Part shown: piece by piece, positions 56,067-63,458 of the stretch
How positions within the stretch are numbered: position 1 is the first letter of the stretch
Layout of the letters: every line of letters begins with the position of its first letter
Source of the DNA: Glaciibacter superstes DSM 21135
Lineage (GTDB): Bacteria; Actinomycetota; Actinomycetes; Actinomycetales; Microbacteriaceae
Direction: 5' to 3'
Assembly: GCF_000421145.1 (NCBI RefSeq)
Contig: NZ_ATWH01000007.1
Location: forward strand, 62,001-126,000
Length of the DNA stretch: 64,000 nucleotides
Position numbers and translations under genes: made by a program
The notes under the pieces: model-generated
Database searches by the model: none
Told to the model about the DNA's origin: nothing
Seen by the model: only the letters and a program-made list of their open reading frames with translations

Positions 56067-57440
56067 TCAGAGCGCCTTGACGGCCCCGAGCACCTTGGTC
56101 AGTGAGTCCTTGGCGTCGCCGAAGAGCAGCGTCGTCTTGGGGTCAAAGAGCAACTCGTTCTCGATGCCGGCGAACCCCGGACGCATCGAGCGCTTGAGGA
56201 ACACCACCTGGCCGGCGTCGCCGACCTCGAGTATCGGCATGCCGTAGATGGGGGAGCCTGGGGACGTCTTCGCCGCGGGGTTGACGACGTCGTTCGCGCC
56301 GACGACGAGTGCGACATCCGTGTTCTTGAATTCTGGGTTCACCTCCGCCATCTCCTTGAGCGACTCGTACGGCACATTCGCCTCGGCGAGCAGCACGTTC
56401 ATGTGCCCAGGCATCCGCCCGGCGACCGGATGGATGGCGAAGTCGACCTGGATCCCCCGCTCCTCGAGGGCGGTGGCGAGCTCCGCCACCGTGTGCTGAC
56501 CCTGTGCGACGGCGAGGCCGTATCCGGGCACGATCACGACTCGTTGCGCGTATCCGAGCAGCACCGCGACGTCCTCCGGCCCCGTCGATCGCACCGGACG
56601 ATCGCTCTGCGTCGTCGACCCCGCGGTCGACCCGCCGCGGAACGCACCGAACAGGATGCCGCTCACCCCACGTCCCATCGCCGACGCCATCGCCCTGGTG
56701 AGGATGGTGCCGCTCGCGCCGACCAGCGTTCCTGCAACGACGAGCAGTACATTGCCGAGCACGATTCCGGATGCCGCGACCGCAAGCCCGGTGAACGCGT
56801 TCAGAAGTGAGATGACGATCGGCACGTCAGCGCCGCCAACCGGCAGCACCAGCAGGAGCCCGGCGGCCAGGCCGAGCACGAGAAGGGCGATCGCCCAGCC
56901 GGCAGAACCGGTCGCGACGATGAACCCGCACGCGACGATCGCGGCGACCAGGGTCGCAGACATGACCCAGCGCATGCCGGGGAACAGCAGCGGCCGGGTG
57001 GTGATCAGCTCCTGTAGCTTGGCGACCGTGACGGCAGAACCAGAGAACGACACCGCACCAACGAGCATGGTGAAAACCACGGCGACACGCACCCACGGAT
57101 CATCCGTGTGCCCGAGTTCCAACACGGCGACGAGGGCTGCGGCACCTCCGCCGACCCCGTTGAACAGGGCCACCAGTTGGGGCATCTGGGTCATCTGCAC
57201 GCGCCTGGCAATCGGTGCGGCGATGCCTGCACCCACGATGATCGCGATCAGGATTGCCGGGATGTTATCGAGTTTCACCGACAGGAAGACAGTGATCACG
57301 GCAACCAGCGCACCGGCGGAGCCGACCAGGTTGCCGCGCCTGGCCGTCTTCGGTGAGCTGAGTCCCTTGAGCGCGAGGATGAAGCAAACCGCGACCGCCA
57401 GGTAGAGAAGTGCAGTCCATTCGGCGGGAAGGAGGCTCAC
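56067..57440 (-). CDS. pntB: NAD(P) transhydrogenase subunit beta
   Basis: A 457-residue integral subunit of the proton-translocating transhydrogenase. The membrane part (~1-260) is followed by the NADP(H)-binding domain III with GYGLAVAQGQHTVAELATAL, HPVAGRMPGHMNVLLAEANV, YESLKEMAEVNPEFKNTDVA and VVGANDVVNPAAKTSPGSPI; RPGFAGIENELL closes it. It couples hydride transfer between NADH and NADP+ to proton flow. The GTG start overlaps the pntAB stop by 4 bp. It is the last gene of the three-gene operon. Confidence 0.95.
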   Translation of the reverse strand: MSLLPAEWTALLYLAVAVCFILALKGLSSPKTARRGNLVGSAGALVAVITVFLSVKLDNIPAILIAIIVGAGIAAPIARRVQMTQMPQLVALFNGVGGGAAALVAVLELGHTDDPWVRVAVVFTMLVGAVSFSGSAVTVAKLQELITTRPLLFPGMRWVMSATLVAAIVACGFIVATGSAGWAIALLVLGLAAGLLLVLPVGGADVPIVISLLNAFTGLAVAASGIVLGNVLLVVAGTLVGASGTILTRAMASAMGRGVSGILFGAFRGGSTAGSTTQSDRPVRSTGPEDVAVLLGYAQRVVIVPGYGLAVAQGQHTVAELATALEERGIQVDFAIHPVAGRMPGHMNVLLAEANVPYESLKEMAEVNPEFKNTDVALVVGANDVVNPAAKTSPGSPIYGMPILEVGDAGQVVFLKRSMRPGFAGIENELLFDPKTTLLFGDAKDSLTKVLGAVKAL

Positions 57441-57787
57441 TGCGCGCCTCCCTTTGTGCCGGTGCCGGTGCCGGTGCCGGTGCCGGCGTCGGTGTTCGTG
57501 TCGGCCGGTGGCTTCCTCGCCCGGAACATGTGCAGCATCCGATCGGTCACCACGAAGCCGCCGACGAGGTTCGCGGTCGCCAACACGACGGCGAGCAGTG
57601 CCACGGCCAGGATCCACACATCAGACGCCTGCCCTGCGACGATGATCGCCCCGATCAGGATGATGCCGTGGATCGCGTTCGCTCCAGACATCAGGGGCGT
57701 GTGCAGGGTGCTGGTGACCTTCGACACCACCTCGAAGCCCACGAAGACGGCGAGCACAACAATCGTGAGCAGGGTGACGGGGTCCAT
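57437..57787 (-). CDS. pntAB: NAD(P) transhydrogenase subunit alpha, part 2
   Basis: A 116-residue membrane subunit (MDPVTLLTIVVLAVFVGFEV, then STLHTPLMSGANAIHGIILI and GGFVVTDRMLHMFRARKPPA). In E. coli this segment is the C-terminal part of PntA; in actinobacteria it is a separate gene. The tail after PPADTNTD is GTGTGTGTGTKGGAQ, encoded by a GTGCCG microsatellite, so its length could vary without frame change. Start codon shares one base with the pntAA stop. Confidence 0.93.
   Translation of the reverse strand: MDPVTLLTIVVLAVFVGFEVVSKVTSTLHTPLMSGANAIHGIILIGAIIVAGQASDVWILAVALLAVVLATANLVGGFVVTDRMLHMFRARKPPADTNTDAGTGTGTGTGTKGGAQ
57456..57485. repeat. Hexanucleotide microsatellite (GTGCCG)5
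   Basis: Five exact GTGCCG units run from 57456 to 57485, followed by diverged GCGTCG and GTGTTC units. They encode the GT-repeat tail of pntAB. Slippage would add or remove two residues and keep frame. Confidence 0.9.
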
Positions 57788-58965
57788 CAGCGCTCTCCTT
57801 CCTGGTCGGCGCCGTCAGTTACGGCGGCGGCCCCCAGAGCTGTAGCCGTCGGGCCGTGCCGCACCTCGCCATCGTGGGTCAGGCAGGCGCCCGCAATGAC
57901 TTCGTCGTCGAAATCCACGTGAAGCGCGCCGCCCTCGATCATCAGGGCAAGCAGGTTGGCGACGTTCTTCGCGTACAGGCGCGAGGCATCCGTTGGCAGA
58001 GCGGATGCGGCGTCCTTCATCCCGACCAGGGTGACCGAACCGTCGCCGTTGTGCGTCGGCACAGACGCGTCACTGCCTGCGACGACGCCCTCGACATTTC
58101 CGCCGGACTCGGCGGCGAGATCGACGACGACCGACCCTGGCTTCATGGCGGCGACCATGTCTTGAGTGACGAGGAGGGGCGCCGGCCGGCCGGGAATGGC
58201 GGCTGTCGTGATCAGCACGTCGGCGTCGGCGACGTGGGGCGCGAGCAACTCGCGTTGACGCACGGCGCGGTCTTCGCTGAGCTCCCTGGCGTACCCGCCT
58301 GCGCCCTCGATCGCGTCGAGGTCGAGGGTGACGAACGTTGCGCCCATCGAGGCGACTTCGTCAGCGGATGCCGGACGCACGTCATAAGCGAAGACCCGGG
58401 CTCCGAGACGCTTGGCTGTGCCGATCGCCTGGAGCCCGGCGACACCGGCGCCAAGCACCAGAACGCGGGCAGGCGGAACGGTGCCTGCCGCCGTCATGTA
58501 CAGCGGGAAGAACCGCGGCAGGCGCATGGCGGCTTCCAGAACGATGCGATATCCGGCGACGAGGGCCTGGGAGGTCAGCGCGTCCATGGACTGGGCGCGT
58601 GAGATGCGCGGCACCAGTTCGAGAGCGAACGACGTGATGTGAGCCCGAGCGAGAGCGGCGACCGTCGGCAATTCCGTCGAGGGGGAGGCGAGTCCGATGG
58701 TGATGGTGCCGGGCGCGAGACGGGTTGCGATGTCTACGGTCAGTGGTCGCACATGGCAGAGTACGCTCAGCGCGGCGAGGTCGAGCCGGTCGACGACCGT
58801 GGCGCCGGCATCCGTGTATGCCGTGTCTGGGTGCCCGGCATCCGTTCCAGCACCCGATTCGATTTCGACCTCGGCGCCCAGTGCTGTCAACTGGGCCACT
58901 GACTCCGGTGTGGCTGCGACGCGCCGCTCGCCGTCCTGCTGTTCCCGAGCTATGCCGACCTTCAC
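57787..58965 (-). CDS. pntAA: NAD(P) transhydrogenase subunit alpha, part 1
   Basis: A 392-residue peripheral NAD(H)-binding subunit of the alanine-dehydrogenase/PntA type. It begins VKVGIAREQQDGERRVAATP (GTG at 58965 with GAAGGG upstream; a start at 58998 is possible), has the Rossmann glycine motif VLVLGAGVAGLQAIGTAKRL, the TFALEL-like SFALELVPRISRAQSMD segment and the mobile-loop region EGARELSEDR-like YARELSEDR. It delivers hydride from NADH to domain III of PntB. Together with pntAB and pntB it completes the enzyme. Confidence 0.94.
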   Translation of the reverse strand: MKVGIAREQQDGERRVAATPESVAQLTALGAEVEIESGAGTDAGHPDTAYTDAGATVVDRLDLAALSVLCHVRPLTVDIATRLAPGTITIGLASPSTELPTVAALARAHITSFALELVPRISRAQSMDALTSQALVAGYRIVLEAAMRLPRFFPLYMTAAGTVPPARVLVLGAGVAGLQAIGTAKRLGARVFAYDVRPASADEVASMGATFVTLDLDAIEGAGGYARELSEDRAVRQRELLAPHVADADVLITTAAIPGRPAPLLVTQDMVAAMKPGSVVVDLAAESGGNVEGVVAGSDASVPTHNGDGSVTLVGMKDAASALPTDASRLYAKNVANLLALMIEGGALHVDFDDEVIAGACLTHDGEVRHGPTATALGAAAVTDGADQEGER

Positions 58966-59076
58966 GTGCGCCCTTCGGTTCCTGGCGCCGTTGCTCACGC
59001 ATCCGTTGTTTCCGATGCGTACGCGACATCGCGCACTGGTCTTCGTAGCGTACCGGGGCTCGGCGCCGAAGCGCGA

Positions 59077-59739
59077 TCAGTCTTCGACTTTGATGCCGAG
59101 TTGAGTGGCGAAGAGCGACGCAAGTTCACTCACCTGGAACGAGTTCACGGTCGCGCCCCGCAATCCTTCCAGTCCGGTGATGCTGCACAGGTCGAGGCCG
59201 CGCAGGTCGACATTTTCGAGCGTGGCTCGGGTGACGTCCAGGCTGCGCACAGCGGTGTCGGTGAAGGCGACGCGCTGTACGGTGGCACCGCCGAGGTCGA
59301 GTTCGTCAATGGTGCAGTTGCTGAAGAGCACGTCTCGCAGCACGGCGCCGCGCAGGTTCACGAAGCCGAGCTTGCAGTTGCTGATGTGCACCGACTCCCA
59401 GGTCGAGTCGTAGAACTCGGCTGAGCCGAGCCGGGAGCCGTCCAGTTCGACGTCACGGAAACGAGAGCGGGACGCCGTGAAGATCGGCGCGTTCAAACGT
59501 TCGAAACGGGTGTCGACAAAGCTGGCAGAACGAAAGTCGGTTTCGTGTGCGACGAGATCGAGGAGTTCGCATTCGGTGAAGGTGACGCCCGCGAGATCGC
59601 GGCCGCTGACATCCGCTCCGCTGAACCGTTCACCGTCACGGCTGCCGTGCGCGTCGATCGCGCCAGCGTCACCATCGGTCAGGTCGATGAGGCGAATCGG
59701 ATCGATCCGAGGCGCGATCGTGCTGGGTTTTTTTGCCAT
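59077..59739 (-). CDS. Pentapeptide-repeat protein
   Basis: A 220-residue protein. Repeats of the A(D/N)LXX type run from about residue 40 to 200, e.g. FSGADVSGRDLAGVTFTECE, FRSASFVDTRF, FRDVELDGSRLGSAEFYDST and LRGAVLRDVLFSNCTIDELD. They fold as a right-handed quadrilateral beta-helix. Some relatives (MfpA, Qnr) mimic DNA and protect gyrase, but many have unknown roles and nothing here points to gyrase. Start at MAKKPST (59739), with AAGGGA upstream. TetR follows on the same strand after 26 bp. Confidence 0.88.
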   Translation of the reverse strand: MAKKPSTIAPRIDPIRLIDLTDGDAGAIDAHGSRDGERFSGADVSGRDLAGVTFTECELLDLVAHETDFRSASFVDTRFERLNAPIFTASRSRFRDVELDGSRLGSAEFYDSTWESVHISNCKLGFVNLRGAVLRDVLFSNCTIDELDLGGATVQRVAFTDTAVRSLDVTRATLENVDLRGLDLCSITGLEGLRGATVNSFQVSELASLFATQLGIKVED

Positions 59740-59765
59740 TTTTCCCTTGTCACCCGGTTGGCTGA

Positions 59766-60365
59766 TCAGCGCCACCATGTGCGGCCCGTGCGTATCCCTG
59801 AGTCTGTCTCGAAGACCTCGGCCGCGGTCGGAGCGCTGTCTGGATCCGTAAGGAGCTGCAGGGCGAGCCCGACGAGCAGTGAGTAGTAGTGAGACCCCAC
59901 GGCGCGTCTGGCAGCAGGGTCGCTGTCGTTGCCCAACCCGGCGAATGCGAGGGCGAGCGCGTCTCGTGATGCCGCCTGGCCATCAGCGTTCATCTGTCGG
60001 ATCTCGGGATCGTGTTGAACGAAGGAGATCGACTCGAAGTTGACGAACCACAGCTGCTCATTCGAGCGGATCGACTCGATCACCCTCACCCAGAGCTCGA
60101 TGACCCCGGAGCCATCCGGCGGGCCGCACGATGCCACCTGCTGTGTCGGGTCCACGCCCAGAGCCTCGAACAGGAGCATTCCCCACTCCCGGTTGAGATC
60201 GAACAGGGCCTGGTTCAAGAGCCTGTCCTTCGACCCGAAGTGATAGTTGATCGATGCCTGATTGGCCCCGCTCTCCTCGACCAGGTCCCGCACGGTCGTC
60301 GCAGCGTAGCCCCTGCTGAGCAGACAGCTGCGGGCCGCAACAAGGAGGTTGTCTCGATGGCTCAT
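59766..60365 (-). CDS. TetR-family repressor
   Basis: A 199-residue TetR regulator. The N-terminal HTH is LLVAARSCLLSRGYAATTVR and DLVEESGANQASINYHFGSK; the effector domain follows with little conservation. The start at MSHRDNLL was chosen as it gives the standard length to the HTH. A 13-bp palindrome (60399-60411) lies between it and the divergent ABC exporter genes, the classic arrangement for a drug-efflux repressor. Confidence 0.9.
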   Translation of the reverse strand: MSHRDNLLVAARSCLLSRGYAATTVRDLVEESGANQASINYHFGSKDRLLNQALFDLNREWGMLLFEALGVDPTQQVASCGPPDGSGVIELWVRVIESIRSNEQLWFVNFESISFVQHDPEIRQMNADGQAASRDALALAFAGLGNDSDPAARRAVGSHYYSLLVGLALQLLTDPDSAPTAAEVFETDSGIRTGRTWWR

Positions 60366-60398
60366 ACGACGTAGTCTATCTCGAAGTAATGCAAACGT

Positions 60399-60411
60399 TC
60401 GTTTCAAACGA
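60399..60411. promoter_or_regulatory. TetR-type palindromic operator
   Basis: TCGTTTCAAACGA is a perfect palindrome around a central C, flanked by further AAACG/CGATC-like matches (60393-60417). It sits 34 bp upstream of tetR and 22 bp before the ABC ATPase start. Confidence 0.65.
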
Positions 60412-60432
60412 TCATTTTAATCGGAGACTCGC

Positions 60433-61209
60433 ATGACCATCACGATAGACAAAACCGTTGCGCTCAGCACCACAGCGCTGAGCTGCACCTACGACACCGG
60501 CGGCACGCCGATCCATGCGCTGCGCAGCGTCGATCTGACCATCAGGCGCGGCAGCTTCACTGCCATCATGGGCCCGTCAGGGTCGGGAAAGACCACGCTG
60601 ATGCACTGCGCAGCGGGCCTTCAGAAGCCGACTTCAGGATCAGTGCACCTCGGCGATTCCGAGGTGACAGCGCTTGACGAAAAGAGTCTGGCGCGCCTGC
60701 GCAGAGTCGCGATCGGCTTCGTCTTCCAGTCGTTCAATCTGCTTCCCGCGCTGACAGTCATCGAGAACGTCGAGCTGCCCGTACGGCTCGAGGGCATTCG
60801 CCCAGATCGGGCCGCCACCGAGCGGCTGCTGGCACGCGTTGGACTCGGTGAGCGCACGTCTCATCGCCCGCCACAGCTCTCCGGCGGGCAGCAACAGCGC
60901 GTAGCGATCGCCAGGGCTCTGATCGCAGAACCCGCAGTCGTCTTCGCCGACGAACCCACCGGCGCACTCGACCTGCGCAGTGCTCGCGAGGTGCTCACCC
61001 TGTTGCGCGAGCTCGCGGACGCCGGACAAACGATCATCATGGTCACCCATGACCCGGCCGCCGCGGCCTACTCCGACGAGGTGCTCTTTCTGGCAGACGG
61101 TCGCATCGTCGATCGGTTGCCCGACCCCACCAGCCGCGACGTCGCCGTGCGCATGTCAGCCCTGCTCGACCAGGCGGAACGGGCGAACGCTACCGGAGTG
61201 GCACTGTGA
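60433..61209 (+). CDS. MacB/LolD-type ABC transporter ATPase
   Basis: A 258-residue ATPase: Walker A GPSGSGKTT, Q-loop FVFQSFNLLPALTV, signature [15 protein letters not shown], Walker B VVFADEPTGALD, H-loop VTHDP. NLLPALTVIENVELP and the ADEPTGALDLRSA stretch are typical of type VII (MacB/LolD/FtsE) transporters acting on periplasmic or lipid-linked substrates. It overlaps the permease gene by 4 bp (GTGA). Under the divergent TetR it is probably an inducible antimicrobial-peptide or drug exporter. Confidence 0.92.
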   Translation: MTITIDKTVALSTTALSCTYDTGGTPIHALRSVDLTIRRGSFTAIMGPSGSGKTTLMHCAAGLQKPTSGSVHLGDSEVTALDEKSLARLRRVAIGFVFQSFNLLPALTVIENVELPVRLEGIRPDRAATERLLARVGLGERTSHRPPQLSGGQQQRVAIARALIAEPAVVFADEPTGALDLRSAREVLTLLRELADAGQTIIMVTHDPAAAAYSDEVLFLADGRIVDRLPDPTSRDVAVRMSALLDQAERANATGVAL

Positions 61210-62531
61210 TCCGGCTCGCGCTGCTGTCGATCGCGCGCCATCGAGCCGGCGCCGCGGCCACCGCCCTCGTAACCCTCGTCGGTGTAGTGCTTCTCTCCGG
61301 CATGGCCGGCGTGATGGCGACAGGGTTGGCTGCGAGCACTCCCGGCGACGATCGAGCGTTCCTTGTGCAGTTCCCGGCGATCCTCGGAAGCTGGATCCTC
61401 GGCATCGTTGCGTTCGCCGTGATCTCGACTGTCGGTGTCGCGCTCGGCGGTCGCACGGATGAAATCCGGGGGCTCAGACTTATCGGCGCGACCCCCGGTC
61501 AGGTGCGGCGGATGGTTGCCATCGAGACCCTGGTGATCGCGACGACCGCCGCCGTCCCGGGAGTTCTACTCGGGTACGCGCTCGGCGCAGTCATCGTGAC
61601 GACGACCGCGACGACCGGAGTGATCTCGGGAGCCGGCGGGTTCGTCCCCGGGGTGCTGGCCCCGGTCCTGGCCGGTTTGATCGTCATCGCCGCCGCCACC
61701 ATCGGCGCGTTCGTTGGCAGCCGTGAAGCGGCCAACCGAAGCCCGATCGGAGAGCCGACCGCCAAGAGGCGCTCACAGGCCGCACGGCCGCGTCGCATTC
61801 TGGCCGGGGCGCTGATCCTCATCGGCCTGGCATCCTCCGCGACAGCACTCGTCATGGAGCCGGACTCGGTCTACGCCACCGCGGCGACCGGGCCAGGATG
61901 CGTGCTCGTGGCAGTCGGAGCTGCGCTCCTGGCTACCGAGATGCTGACGCTGGCGGAACGCACCCTGCTCGTCGCGCTGCATCGCCTGGGCGGTGTAGGG
62001 GCCCGCCTCGCCGCCACCAACATACGGATCGCGCCAGAGCGCATCCGCCCGGCAGTCACCTTTCTCACGCTGTTCGTTGGAGTCGCCGCAGGCACGTTGA
62101 GCATGCAGTCGATCGAAAACCAGGCAGCCGGCTCCGGCGACGGCATAGGACAGCTAATGGCCGCCATCAACTACCTCGTTGTGCTGCTCATCGCCGCCTT
62201 CATGTCGATAGCCCTCATCAACAATCTGATCGCGTCGATCAAGCAGCGACGCGGCGAACTGGCGGTCATGTCGTCGATCGGCGCCACCACCGGCCAGTCG
62301 ACACGCATGCTCGTCTGCGAGACCGCCATGGCGACAATCGTCGCCGTAGTTGTCGGCCTTGTCGGCTCGATCGCGGCAGTCATCCCATTCGCGATCCTCA
62401 AGACGGGAACGGTTGCCGATGCTGTGCAGGGACTTCCACTCATCGCAGTCGTCATTGCGGCCTCGGGCATCGCCCTGCTCACGACCGTTATCACCGGAAA
62501 GCAGACAGCTCGTACTGCCCGTGCCGTGTGA
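61206..62531 (+). CDS. FtsX-like ABC permease
   Basis: A 441-residue permease with one N-terminal helix (ATALVTLVGVVLLSGMAGVM), an early membrane cluster with VISTVGVALGGRTDEIRGLR (the FtsX TTxxxxRxxEIGxxRaxG-like coupling helix) and a C-terminal FtsX domain (AFMSIALINNLIASIKQRRG, then ELAVMSSIGATTGQSTRMLV). The two FtsX-like halves indicate the longer peptide-exporter type. GTG start overlapping the ATPase gene. Substrate unknown. Confidence 0.87.
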   Translation: MIRLALLSIARHRAGAAATALVTLVGVVLLSGMAGVMATGLAASTPGDDRAFLVQFPAILGSWILGIVAFAVISTVGVALGGRTDEIRGLRLIGATPGQVRRMVAIETLVIATTAAVPGVLLGYALGAVIVTTTATTGVISGAGGFVPGVLAPVLAGLIVIAAATIGAFVGSREAANRSPIGEPTAKRRSQAARPRRILAGALILIGLASSATALVMEPDSVYATAATGPGCVLVAVGAALLATEMLTLAERTLLVALHRLGGVGARLAATNIRIAPERIRPAVTFLTLFVGVAAGTLSMQSIENQAAGSGDGIGQLMAAINYLVVLLIAAFMSIALINNLIASIKQRRGELAVMSSIGATTGQSTRMLVCETAMATIVAVVVGLVGSIAAVIPFAILKTGTVADAVQGLPLIAVVIAASGIALLTTVITGKQTARTARAV

Positions 62532-62598
62532 TTGGGTCTCAACGGCCTCGGGGAACTGTGGGGGCGGAATGGCGGCTTTAACCGGAATCGACGACGGG

Positions 62599-62844
62599 TT
62601 ATCGAGCGTCGCTCGCAAAGCCTGCCGCGCGCAGCTCTGAGAGATACGCGCTGTCAGCGGGACGCAGGTAATAGGCCTCGGACCTGTCATCCTCGGTTGC
62701 GCCTCTGCGGACAGGCGCCCCTCCTGCTCCGATCACTGCGTCAAGCGCCGCCGTGGTGAGGGCTGAGCCGGGATTGCTCAGAAGCCAATCCTGCGCAGTC
62801 TTTCCACAGCGTGTGAACCAATGTTGAACGTCGCTCGTTGTCAT
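62599..62844 (-). CDS. Uncharacterised small protein
   Basis: An 81-residue soluble protein: MTTSDVQHWFTRCGKTAQDW, LLSNPGSALTTAALDAVIGA, then a charged C-terminal half (GATEDDRSEAYYLRPADSAY). GAGG eight bases before the ATG and normal composition support a real gene. No domain is recognised. It converges with the FtsX-like gene and follows marR by 33 bp on the same strand, so it may share the marR transcript. Confidence 0.6.
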   Translation of the reverse strand: MTTSDVQHWFTRCGKTAQDWLLSNPGSALTTAALDAVIGAGGAPVRRGATEDDRSEAYYLRPADSAYLSELRAAGFASDAR

Positions 62845-62877
62845 ACGACTACCTCACACCATGTCCTCGGCACACGG

Positions 62878-63369
62878 TCAAGTAGCCCGCTCCTTCGCGA
62901 CAGGGGCATCCACGCCCAGATGTCGGCGAAGCGCGGCGGAGGTGTTGTCGAGGTGGGCGAGCTGTTCCGGGGTGAGAGCCTCGACGAAGAGCTCGCGCAC
63001 CGCGCGCAGGTGCGGAACTGACCCGGCTCGGAAGGCGGCTCGACCAGATTCCGTCGCGGTGACATCCACCCCATGCACATCATCCGCACAGGGGACCCGC
63101 CGAATCAGGTGACGCTTCTCCATCCGTCCCAGATGATGCGAGAGTCGACTGCGCTCCCATCCGATCAGCGTCGCCAGCTCCGAGGACCGCAGAGTATGCT
63201 GCGGCGCCTCCGTCAGGGCGAGCAGCACCTGGTAATCCCCCGTCGACAGCGACGACTCGCTCTGCAGGCGACTCCCCAGACTCGTGCTCAGTGCCTGCGC
63301 CGTCTCGATATAGTCCCGCCAGATGCGCAGCTGATCTCGCGTGGGCATCGTCCGGTGATTCTCGGCCAT
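62878..63369 (-). CDS. MarR-family regulator
   Basis: A 163-residue winged-helix regulator. It has SLSTGDYQVLLALTEAPQHT, the recognition helix region LATLIGWERSRLSHHLGRME and wing KRHLIRRVPCADDVHGVDV, ending LTPEQLAHLDNTSAALRRHL. One Cys in the wing (RVPCADD) could be a redox sensor. Start at MAENHRTM after GGAGA. Two TTGACATGTCAA-type palindromes lie upstream, between it and a divergent flavin-dependent oxidoreductase, which is the likely target. Confidence 0.9.
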   Translation of the reverse strand: MAENHRTMPTRDQLRIWRDYIETAQALSTSLGSRLQSESSLSTGDYQVLLALTEAPQHTLRSSELATLIGWERSRLSHHLGRMEKRHLIRRVPCADDVHGVDVTATESGRAAFRAGSVPHLRAVRELFVEALTPEQLAHLDNTSAALRRHLGVDAPVAKERAT

Positions 63370-63384
63370 CTCGTCTCCCTGGAA

Positions 63385-63425
63385 TAGACATGTCAATATC
63401 CATGTTGCAGCATTGACATGTCAAT
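63385..63425. promoter_or_regulatory. Two MarR-type palindromes
   Basis: TAGACATGTCAATA (63385-63398) and the perfect palindrome ATTGACATGTCAAT (63412-63425) share the GACATGTC core, with centres 28 bp apart. They fill the space just upstream of marR and ahead of the divergent oxidoreductase gene. Confidence 0.8.
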
Positions 63426-63458
63426 TCGGAAGGTCCGGTGACGGGAAGGGCGCTGGTC

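Noticed and set aside
57456-57491. Hexamer array as a possible CRISPR
   Set aside because: Units are 6 bp without spacers and lie in a coding frame; no CRISPR array or cas gene was found anywhere in the window.
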